From assembly GCF_900110375.1 (NCBI RefSeq), contig NZ_FODN01000007.1, positions 1-64,000 of the forward strand: DNA of 64,000 nucleotides, read 5' to 3'. Below, in pieces: positions 34,507-41,185 of this stretch. The first letter of the stretch is position 1. The number at the start of each line of letters is the position of its first letter. The DNA is from Flavobacterium sinopsychrotolerans. Lineage in GTDB: Bacteria; Bacteroidota; Bacteroidia; Flavobacteriales; Flavobacteriaceae. Under the pieces are notes generated by a model. It was not told the origin of the DNA and ran no database searches. It worked only from the letters and a program-made list of their open reading frames with translations. Position numbers and translations under genes: made by a program.

Positions 34507-35782
34507 TTTTAGTAATAATTATTGGTTTTCTCGGCTCTGCAGGTTTTTTATCAGCAGGGGCTTGGCGGTTATTGTTTACAGGTTTGTTATTGTTTGTAAT
34601 TTTATTGTTGCTTGCAGGCTTGTTATTATTGGCTACAATTGCATTTTCACCAGCCGGTTTGCGTTTTTTATTCTGTTTTTTCTTTGGTTTTGGCTGATCA
34701 AAACGAGTCAGACTTTCCTGCCCCATCGCATTATTGAAGTTTTTTTCTGGCTCAACAATTAGCTCGATAGCATAATCTTCGAGTGAAGAAACTTTGTTTT
34801 TTAGTTTGTTTTCAGCAACAATTTCTTTGACTTGGTCAATTTTCAACACATGCCAATTGGCAAAATTATTGGTATACGCAAACCACATCAGACCTTTGAA
34901 AATATCTTGTTTTTGGCAAATGGCATCTCCTTTTTCAGTCACCAATTTTGTCTCGAAATCCGGAAAATCTTTCAACGCATCCATGTACGTATCCAGCTCA
35001 TAGTTCAAGCAGCATTTTAATTTTCCGCATTGTCCAGCCAGTTTTTGTGGATTCAAAGACAGTTGTTGGTATCGAGCCGCAGAAGTATTTACACTTCTAA
35101 AATCCGTTAACCAGGTAGAACAACACAATTCTCTTCCACAAGAACCAATTCCTCCTAAACGAGCTGCTTCCTGACGGAAACCTACTTGTTTCATCTCAAT
35201 TCGAGTACTGAATTCTTTAGCGAAATCCTTAATTAAAGCACGAAAGTCAATACGGTCATTTGCCGTGTAATAAAACGTAGCTTTTGATCCATCACCTTGA
35301 AATTCAATATCCGAAATTTTCATTTCCAGTTTTTGAGCAATCGCCAGTTCACGAGCGCGAACCTTCATCGGCTCTTCACGATCTCTTGCTGCTGACCAAA
35401 TGTCAATATCTTTTTGAGATGCTTTTCTGTAAATTTTTGGAATTTCATTACCCAGGTAATTGGCTCCTTTTTTCTTCATTTGAATTTTAACTAACTCTCC
35501 TGTCAAAGTTACGATTCCTATATCGTGACCCGGAGAAGCAACAGTAGCAACAATGTCGCCCATGCTTAACGTTAATTTCTCGGTATTGCGGTAAAATTCT
35601 TTTCTTCCGTTTTTGAAACGTACTTCAACACAGTCAAAAGGGGCGTCGCCATTAGGCAAACTCATATTAGAAAGCCAATCGAAAACCGTTAATTTATTGC
35701 AGCTATCGGTGCCGCAAGTCCCATTATTTTTACAACCCTTAGGTGCGCCACCATCAGAAGTTGAACAACTTGTACATGCCAT
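34490..35782 (-). CDS. PSP1-domain protein (RicT/YaaT-like)
   Basis: A 430-residue cytosolic protein. The PSP1 domain covers about residues 110-300 and holds GIGSCGRELCCSTWL and CGKLKCCLNYE, cysteine motifs that in RicT proteins take part in binding iron-sulfur clusters. A cysteine-rich head (MACTSCSTSDGG, then CGTDSCNK) precedes it. The C-terminal 70 residues are disordered and rich in Asn, Lys and Pro. In Bacillus the family acts in RNA processing with RicA and RicF; those partners are not here. It is the first gene of the operon with gldH and PBP1A. The disordered tail is typical of Bacteroidota homologues. Confidence 0.87.
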   Translation of the reverse strand: MACTSCSTSDGGAPKGCKNNGTCGTDSCNKLTVFDWLSNMSLPNGDAPFDCVEVRFKNGRKEFYRNTEKLTLSMGDIVATVASPGHDIGIVTLTGELVKIQMKKKGANYLGNEIPKIYRKASQKDIDIWSAARDREEPMKVRARELAIAQKLEMKISDIEFQGDGSKATFYYTANDRIDFRALIKDFAKEFSTRIEMKQVGFRQEAARLGGIGSCGRELCCSTWLTDFRSVNTSAARYQQLSLNPQKLAGQCGKLKCCLNYELDTYMDALKDFPDFETKLVTEKGDAICQKQDIFKGLMWFAYTNNFANWHVLKIDQVKEIVAENKLKNKVSSLEDYAIELIVEPEKNFNNAMGQESLTRFDQPKPKKKQNKKRKPAGENAIVANNNKPASNNKITNNNKPVNNNRQAPADKKPAEPRKPIIITKNVDKK

Positions 35783-35906
35783 AATCTTATATGTAGTGTT
35801 GCGACGAGCACAACTTAAGTTCTTAAAACGTTTAATGTGTAAAGATAGTATTTTTTAATTTTATGGAACAACGCCTATTTGCGCCAATAAATCATAAATT
35901 TTTAAT

Positions 35907-35941
35907 AAAAAAACCCATTACAATTGCAGCTGTAATGGGTT
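35907..35941 (-). terminator. Intrinsic terminator of the trhO-trhP-ferredoxin operon
   Basis: AACCCATTACA (35912-35922) pairs perfectly with TGTAATGGGTT (35931-35941) around an 8-base loop; on the minus strand an uninterrupted T run follows. It begins 29 bases after the ferredoxin stop codon. Confidence 0.85.
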
Positions 35942-35969
35942 GAATATATATCTATCTTTAATAAAAAGC

Positions 35970-36200
35970 TTAGGTTTCTTTCACCGAAATTATTTTCACC
36001 GGACATGCTTTTGCCGCCAATTCACAACTTTCAACAATCGTGTGGTCGTGTGATTTTAAAGTAAAAAAACCTTTGGCATTTTGCGAATGAATCAAAACTG
36101 ATTTCCCGTCTTTCTTGGACATTTGAAATTGAACCGGCGCCATTTCAACGCAATAATTACAGCCAATGCATTTGTCTCTTTGTAAAGTAACAATAACCAT
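35970..36200 (-). CDS. Small 4Fe-4S ferredoxin
   Basis: A 76-residue soluble electron carrier. The cysteines are C11, C14 and C17 in CIGCNYCVEM and C59 and C66 in ESCELAAKACPVK; the first three plus C66 can hold one [4Fe-4S] cluster, with C59 left over, perhaps in a disulfide as in other single-cluster ferredoxins. The start codon overlaps the stop of trhP by one base, so translation is coupled. That suggests it gives or takes electrons for TrhP or keeps its Fe-S cluster working, but this is inference. A terminator follows. Confidence 0.9.
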   Translation of the reverse strand: MVIVTLQRDKCIGCNYCVEMAPVQFQMSKKDGKSVLIHSQNAKGFFTLKSHDHTIVESCELAAKACPVKIISVKET

Positions 36201-37441
36201 TAGGCTTCCACTATTTTATATAATTTGTCGGACATTCGGATTCTGAAAGGTAATTTTAAAGTACAGTCATCGCCTTTGGTCGCTTTGTCAGCCGTAATAT
36301 CATTGACAAACATTTCGTTGATAATCATTTCCTGCGCTCCGGTGCTTGGTCCTGTTACCAGAATTTTATCTCCAATTTTGATGTCGTAAGCTTCAATTTT
36401 GAATTTACCAATGTTGGCTTTCGGGAAATAATGGGTTCCTTTTCCCACATAGACTTTTTTCTGTGTAGCCATCGATCCAGAAACATCACTCCATTCTCCC
36501 AATTCTTGTCCGAGATAATAACCGGACCAAAAACCACGATTATAAACCGTGTTTAACGCTTCCATCCAATCCGCTACTTTTTCTTTGGAAAAGGAACCTT
36601 CATAATAACTGTCAATCGCTTCCCGATACGTTTTGATAACGGTGGCGACATATTCAGGAGCACGGCCACGACCCTCAATTTTCAGCACCTGAATGCCTGA
36701 ATCAATGACTTGGTCCAGAAAATCTAAGGTGCATAAATCTTTTGGAGACATTAAATATTCGTTGTCGACTTCGATTTCAAAACCGGTTTCCTGATCTATA
36801 ACAGTGTATTTCTTGCGGCAATTTTGTTTACATGCACCACGATTTGCCGAGGAATTATTGGAGTGTAAACTCAAATAACATTTTCCTGAAACTGCCATAC
36901 ACAAAGCACCATGACCAAAAATTTCGATTTCCACTAAGTTTCCGTTTGGACCTTTAATTTGTTCTTTTTCGATTTGAGCGGTGATGCTTTTTACTTGGCG
37001 TAAACTCAATTCCCGACTTAAAACCATCGTGTCTGCAAATAAACTGTAGAATTTTATGGTTTCAATGTTGGTCACATTCAGTTGAGTCGAAATATGAATT
37101 TCCATCCCAATGCCTCTCGCCATAGCGATAACCGCTTGATCAGAAGCGATAACTGCAGTGATATTCGCTTCTTTGGCTTTGTTTAATAGTGTTTTTACGA
37201 CGGATAAATCGTGGTCGTAAATTATAGTGTTCAAGGTCAAATAACTTCGAACATTTTTAGTTTCGCAACGTTTGGCAATTTCCGGTAAATCGTCCATGGT
37301 GAAATTCACGGTGGCTCTGGCGCGCATGTTCAATTGCTCTACGCCAAAGTAAATAGAATCCGCACCATTATCTAATCCGGCTTGAAGAGACTCAAAGTTC
37401 CCGGCGGGAGCCATAAGTTCTATTTTGTTATTCGATGTCAT
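36200..37441 (-). CDS. trhP: tRNA 5-hydroxyuridine synthesis protein TrhP, U32 peptidase-like
   Basis: A 413-residue protein of the U32 family. TrhP (YegQ) is known to be needed for oxygen-independent hydroxylation of tRNA uridine-34 to ho5U, depending on prephenate and an Fe-S cluster. The N-terminal barrel starts IELMAPAGNFESLQAGLDNG; the Fe-S/U32 signature is FGHGALCMAVSGKC, then NRGACKQNCRKKYTV, with four cysteines; LKIEGRGRAPEYVATVI follows. A separate C-terminal domain (about residues 328-412) begins KKVYVGKGTHYFPK and ends LPFRIRMSDKLYKIVE. The same domain is found at the end of TrhO. It lies six bases after trhO and overlaps the ferredoxin by one base. Confidence 0.92.
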   Translation of the reverse strand: MTSNNKIELMAPAGNFESLQAGLDNGADSIYFGVEQLNMRARATVNFTMDDLPEIAKRCETKNVRSYLTLNTIIYDHDLSVVKTLLNKAKEANITAVIASDQAVIAMARGIGMEIHISTQLNVTNIETIKFYSLFADTMVLSRELSLRQVKSITAQIEKEQIKGPNGNLVEIEIFGHGALCMAVSGKCYLSLHSNNSSANRGACKQNCRKKYTVIDQETGFEIEVDNEYLMSPKDLCTLDFLDQVIDSGIQVLKIEGRGRAPEYVATVIKTYREAIDSYYEGSFSKEKVADWMEALNTVYNRGFWSGYYLGQELGEWSDVSGSMATQKKVYVGKGTHYFPKANIGKFKIEAYDIKIGDKILVTGPSTGAQEMIINEMFVNDITADKATKGDDCTLKLPFRIRMSDKLYKIVEA

Positions 37442-37447
37442 GATAAA

Positions 37448-38815
37448 TTAGTCTAAAACTTTATATAATTTATCAGATAATCGAATTCGGAATGGCAATT
37501 TGAAGGTACAAGTATCTCCCGAAACTGCTTTTTCTTGTGCTAAATCGTTCACCAGCATTTCTTCGATTACTACTTTTTGTTCGCCGGTTGTGGAACCTTT
37601 GATTAAAATAGTATCGCCAATTTTGATTTCGTTTTCTTCAATTAAAAACTGACCAATACTTGGTTTTGGGAAGAAATGAGTTCCTTTTCCAATATAAACT
37701 TTCTTAATTTTTGGCTCTTTTTTGATGGCAGTCCCGACGCTTCGGGATGGTTTTTCGGCAACAAAAACACCATGCGTTTCTTCGTTGTTTTTGAAAGTCA
37801 AAACATCTGATTTTCCTTTTTTGAAAATCTTATTTCCGTTTTTTATTCCTCTGCGAATGGCTTTTTGTTCTTCTTCCGGCATGTGAATTACACTCACACA
37901 TTCAGCAGAACAGCAACCTTCCATTTTTTCCTTGCAGGAGTCACATTGGATGAAAAGTAAATGACAGCCTTCGTTCACGCAATTCGTATGCACATCACAA
38001 GGTTCGCCACATTGATGGCATTGGGAAACAATATCGTCTGTGATTCTTTCGCCCAAGCGGTGATCAAATACGAAGTTTTTTCCAATGAATTTACTTTCTA
38101 AACCTTCGGCTTTTACTTGACGGGTGTATTCTATAATTCCGCCTTCAAGTTGGTACACGTTTTCAAAACCTTTGTGTTTGAAATAAGCGCTGGCTTTCTC
38201 GCAGCGGATTCCTCCGGTGCAATACATCAATAGTTTTTTGTCTTGTTTGTGTTCAGCAAGTTGTTCTTCTATGATTGGTAAACTTTCACGAAAAGTATCA
38301 ACATCTGGTTTTATAGCTTTGGTAAAATGTCCAATTTCACTTTCGTAATGATTTCTCATATCGACCACAATCGTGTTTGGATCTTCAAGTAAATCGTTGA
38401 ATTCCTTGGCTTTTAAATGGATTCCTATATTAGTTACATCAAAAGTTTCATCAACCAAACCATCTGCCACAATCTTATCACGGACTTTTACAGTCAGTTT
38501 CAAAAACGAATGATCGTCTTGCTCTACGGCTATATTCAATCGGATTCCTTTCATGAAATCATAGACTTCAATAGAATCTTTGAATGCGTAGAAATTATCG
38601 GCAGGAAGTGATAATTGGGCGTTGATTCCCTCACTGGCTACATAAATTCTGCCCAGAACTTCAAGTGAGTTCCACGCCAGAAATAATTCGTTACGAAATT
38701 GTGTTGGATTTGAGATTTGCGCATAAGCATAGAAAGACAGCGTAAGACGTTGTTTTCCGGCATCATCAATCATGATGGCTCTTTCCTCTGCGCTTAATGT
38801 GTTATACAGTTGCAT
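37448..38815 (-). CDS. trhO: tRNA uridine(34) hydroxylase TrhO with an extra TrhP-like C-terminal domain
   Basis: TrhO (YceA, UPF0176) makes 5-hydroxyuridine at tRNA position 34 using O2. The ATG at 38815 gives 455 residues starting MQLYNTLSAEER; the longer frame to 38899 adds 28 residues in what looks like promoter. The rhodanese domain carries the catalytic loop LMYCTGGIRCEKASAYF (Cys near 190), and a cysteine-rich segment (CHQCGEPCDVHTNC and onward) follows at about 255-300. The usual protein ends near residue 350. Here a linker containing a palindromic repeat (37733-37748) leads to an additional domain, about residues 372-455, starting KKVYIGKGTHFFPK and ending LPFRIRLSDKLYKVLD. It is about 60% identical to the end of TrhP, encoded next. 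Confidence 0.93.
   Translation of the reverse strand: MQLYNTLSAEERAIMIDDAGKQRLTLSFYAYAQISNPTQFRNELFLAWNSLEVLGRIYVASEGINAQLSLPADNFYAFKDSIEVYDFMKGIRLNIAVEQDDHSFLKLTVKVRDKIVADGLVDETFDVTNIGIHLKAKEFNDLLEDPNTIVVDMRNHYESEIGHFTKAIKPDVDTFRESLPIIEEQLAEHKQDKKLLMYCTGGIRCEKASAYFKHKGFENVYQLEGGIIEYTRQVKAEGLESKFIGKNFVFDHRLGERITDDIVSQCHQCGEPCDVHTNCVNEGCHLLFIQCDSCKEKMEGCCSAECVSVIHMPEEEQKAIRRGIKNGNKIFKKGKSDVLTFKNNEETHGVFVAEKPSRSVGTAIKKEPKIKKVYIGKGTHFFPKPSIGQFLIEENEIKIGDTILIKGSTTGEQKVVIEEMLVNDLAQEKAVSGDTCTFKLPFRIRLSDKLYKVLD
37733..37748. repeat. Palindromic repeat inside the trhO linker
   Basis: TCCCGACGCTTCGGGA has 6-bp arms (TCCCGA/TCGGGA) and a 4-base centre. The arms equal those of the intergenic palindrome at 9447-9464. 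In the trhO frame it encodes SRSVG in the linker between the TrhO core and the extra domain. Confidence 0.5.
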
Positions 38816-38852
38816 GCTATAAACAGTTTTAAGTTGAGAAATATATTTTTTG

Positions 38853-38884
38853 CAAAAGTAGGTAAAAAGGTTCAGAGGAGCAAA
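38853..38884 (-). promoter_or_regulatory. Promoter of the trhO-trhP-ferredoxin operon
   Basis: On the minus strand TTTG (38884-38881), 20 bases, TACTTTTG (38860-38853), a full match to the flavobacterial consensus. The -7 box ends 37 bases ahead of the chosen trhO ATG and lies upstream of it, supporting that start over the longer frame. Confidence 0.72.
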
Positions 38885-38941
38885 AATCTTTAGGGACAAA
38901 GGTGCAAAGTAGGAGGAGGCAAAGGCTAGAGGTAAAAATAA

Positions 38942-38967
38942 AAAAGCACTAAATTAATAGTGCTTTT
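38942..38967 (-). terminator. Intrinsic terminator of the bacilliredoxin gene
   Basis: AAAAGCACTA (38942-38951) pairs perfectly with TAGTGCTTTT (38958-38967) around a 6-base loop; on the minus strand T-rich sequence follows. Around it are CTTTGTGCC-type words of a dispersed spacer. Confidence 0.78.
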
Positions 38968-39016
38968 GTAAACTTTGTGCCTAAACACCTTTGTTTCTTT
39001 GTGCCTTTTTTAAAAA

Positions 39017-39427
39017 CTAGCAATACTCGTTGAAAGCGTCTTTCAAGTTTTCAGCAATTAGTTCCGCTGGGCGACCTTCAATGTGGTGACGCTCTAGCAT
39101 GTGCACTAATTCTCCGTTTTTGAACAAAGCCATACTTGGCGATGATGGAGGAAAAGGGAACATGTGTTGTCTTGCAGCATCAACCGCATCTTTGTCAACT
39201 CCTGCAAAAACGGTGATTAAATGGTCTGGTTTTTTAGCGCCATCTAAACTCATTTTTGCTCCCGGACGCGCGTTTCTTGCAGCACAACCACAAACCGAAT
39301 TTACAACGACAAGTGTTGTTCCTTCTAATTTCATTGCGTTTTCTACTGCTTCAGCACTATGTAAATCTTGAAAACCTGCAGCTGTTAATTCCGCTTGCAT
39401 TGGTTTTACCATTTCTTCTGGATACAT
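39017..39427 (-). CDS. BrxA/BrxB-family bacilliredoxin
   Basis: A 136-residue thioredoxin-fold protein of the UPF0403 (YphP/YtxJ-like) group, which removes bacillithiol from oxidised protein thiols. The unusual active site CGC is present as NSVCGCAARNARPG (C46, C48), and the last residue is a cysteine (C136). HMFPFPPSSPSMALFKNGE is typical of the family. Its presence suggests that this organism makes bacillithiol, but no synthesis gene is in the window. It is transcribed alone, with a TAACTTTG box upstream and a terminator downstream. Confidence 0.9.
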   Translation of the reverse strand: MYPEEMVKPMQAELTAAGFQDLHSAEAVENAMKLEGTTLVVVNSVCGCAARNARPGAKMSLDGAKKPDHLITVFAGVDKDAVDAARQHMFPFPPSSPSMALFKNGELVHMLERHHIEGRPAELIAENLKDAFNEYC

Positions 39428-39463
39428 ATCTTTTTATTTTAAATCAATATTAATTTTGAGTTG

Positions 39464-39471
39464 CAAAGTTA
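39464..39471 (-). promoter_or_regulatory. -7 promoter box of the bacilliredoxin gene
   Basis: TAACTTTG on the minus strand, 36 bases ahead of the start. A second similar word (TAAACTTTG) abuts it. No well-spaced -33 box is visible. Confidence 0.45.
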
Positions 39472-39528
39472 CAAAGTTTACAATCAAGAATTGAAGTTCA
39501 ATTATAAAGTTTTGTTATAGTTTGATTG

Positions 39529-40680
39529 TTATTTTATTGCTTTGGAAGCCACATGGAAAATAGCTTTTATAAATAGCATTTTTGGACATTTTAAAATCAC
39601 TTGAATATCTTCGTATAAAGTAGTTTCCTCGTCTAGAAATTTAAAAATCAAGGTTGGATTTCCTTTTTTGAACATCGAAGAAAAAATGTGGGAACCCAAT
39701 TCGTTTTTTCGGTCCAAAATGTCTAACAAAAGTAAATCGTAAAACCAGAATTTTGTCTTTCTATGAAATTTTGTGAAGTCAGTTTTCCTTTGCAGAAAGG
39801 CAACCAATTCACTTGATTTTTTATCGGAATTTTTGAAAGTATAACCCGTACTGGCTTTTGTCCAACCGCCGGAAGTTCCTATATTGAGTACGTTTTTAGT
39901 ATTTGCTTTCCAAAAAGGATAACACGTCATAGGAATACTGCCTTGCTCTTTTTCGACGATTTCATAGTTCGTAATCCCAAGGTTTTTGAGATACTTTTTG
40001 ATTTCGTTTTCGTATTCCTCCGTCTTTAAATGCTGGTGCGAAAACAAGGTGTATTCCAGTAAAGCCTCGGTTTTTGATGTGGGTAACACGTACATAAAAC
40101 GGGTATTTCCTCTTTGTTCCACCGAAAAATCCATGAAAGTAGCTTGTTCCGAATTGAAAACAGGCTGCTCGCTTTTGATAAACCAACCAATAAAATGCTG
40201 TTGTAAAACAGGATATTTCGCCTGACTTTCTGCTTTATGTTTGTTGTAAATACTGTTGAATAATTTGGAGCAAGAAAAGGATTCACTTTCGGTTTGTACC
40301 AGAATTATAGTTTCGGATTCTTCGATTTCCAAAACTTTCTGGTTCACGAATGTGATGTTTTCTTGTTTCGAAAGCAAATCAAATACCTGCGTGTAAAAAT
40401 CCAGCCCTTTCACCATATTGTAGTCGTACGGTTGCAAGTCTAAATCCCTGCGAAAGTTTTCATTGGCAAACAAAGCCGAATCCCATTTCTTAGAAATGGA
40501 TTGTTCCCAAAGTGAATCGTTTGTTTTCCAAAAACACCACGTTCTATCGTTGGTTTTTTTGGTCTTTTCATCCAATAATAAAATACTTTTATCCTTAAAT
40601 TTACCGGATTGTACCATTTTATAAACGGTCATCAAAGCCGATAATCCTGCGCCGGTAAAAATATAATCGTAGTGTTTCAT
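39529..40680 (-). CDS. crtY: Lycopene beta-cyclase, CrtY family
   Basis: A 383-residue flavoprotein that cyclises the ends of lycopene to beta-ionone rings in carotenoid synthesis. The dinucleotide-binding start is YDYIFTGAGLSALMTVY, followed by the cyclase motif KTNDRTWCFWK and, later, PMTCYPFWKAN and GTSGGWTKASTGYTF near residue 270. Starts at 40695 and 40680 are both ATG; I prefer 40680 because the longer one would begin at the transcription start implied by TATTTTTG (40710-40703). The other carotenoid genes (crtB, crtI, crtZ) are not nearby, so the pathway is split on the chromosome. Confidence 0.9.
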   Translation of the reverse strand: MKHYDYIFTGAGLSALMTVYKMVQSGKFKDKSILLLDEKTKKTNDRTWCFWKTNDSLWEQSISKKWDSALFANENFRRDLDLQPYDYNMVKGLDFYTQVFDLLSKQENITFVNQKVLEIEESETIILVQTESESFSCSKLFNSIYNKHKAESQAKYPVLQQHFIGWFIKSEQPVFNSEQATFMDFSVEQRGNTRFMYVLPTSKTEALLEYTLFSHQHLKTEEYENEIKKYLKNLGITNYEIVEKEQGSIPMTCYPFWKANTKNVLNIGTSGGWTKASTGYTFKNSDKKSSELVAFLQRKTDFTKFHRKTKFWFYDLLLLDILDRKNELGSHIFSSMFKKGNPTLIFKFLDEETTLYEDIQVILKCPKMLFIKAIFHVASKAIK

Positions 40681-40717
40681 TTGGGAATTTAACATTTCCC
40701 CCCAAAAATAGTCAATT

Positions 40718-41185
40718 TTATTCTTTTAGTTTGGCTAAAATCAGCTTTAATTCTTTTGGTTTTAAGTAGCCGCTGTGCTGAAAAATAATCTCATTTTCAC
40801 TGTTCAAAACACACAAAACAGGAAAGTTCAGTTGCTTATTTATTGTTCCTAATGCAATGGCTAATTCATGTGTTCCGAAGTTGTTTCCTGTGGGTTTGAA
40901 TTGAAAAGTGGTTTTATTGAAAATTACCGTTCGTTTTTCTTCGGCATTGAAATTAACAAAATAGAAAGCAGTGTTAAGCTCCTTGATGATTTCCTCGTTT
41001 TTGAAAGTGGTTTTTTTCATCGCGTGACAAAATTGGCACCAATCGGTTTGAATGAAAACAATCGTTTTTCTCTTTTCGATACGTTGTAAACTGTCAACTT
41101 GTTCGAATGAAACCGAATGCAACTGCGCAAATCCAGCCGGGATCGCACAACATAAAAGCAATAGTACATAAAGATTCTTTTTCAT
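40718..41185 (-). CDS. Periplasmic thioredoxin-like protein
   Basis: A 155-residue protein with a Sec signal peptide (LYVLLLLCCAIPAGFA) and a thioredoxin fold. The redox site is TDWCQFCHAMK (C50, C53), of the C-x-x-C-H-x-M type seen in DUF255/YyaL-like and DsbD-linked thioredoxins; the cis-proline is in LNFPVLCVLN. The start overlaps the stop of the TonB-dependent receptor by one base (TAATG), so the two are translated together. It may keep cysteines of the receptor or its metal ligand reduced. That is inference from coupling and from the CGVC motif in the receptor plug. Confidence 0.85.
   Translation of the reverse strand: MKKNLYVLLLLCCAIPAGFAQLHSVSFEQVDSLQRIEKRKTIVFIQTDWCQFCHAMKKTTFKNEEIIKELNTAFYFVNFNAEEKRTVIFNKTTFQFKPTGNNFGTHELAIALGTINKQLNFPVLCVLNSENEIIFQHSGYLKPKELKLILAKLKE

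Noticed and set aside
38816..38899. N-terminal extension of TrhO
   Set aside because: It overlaps the -7 box, has no similarity to TrhO starts, and the ATG at 38815 begins the typical sequence.
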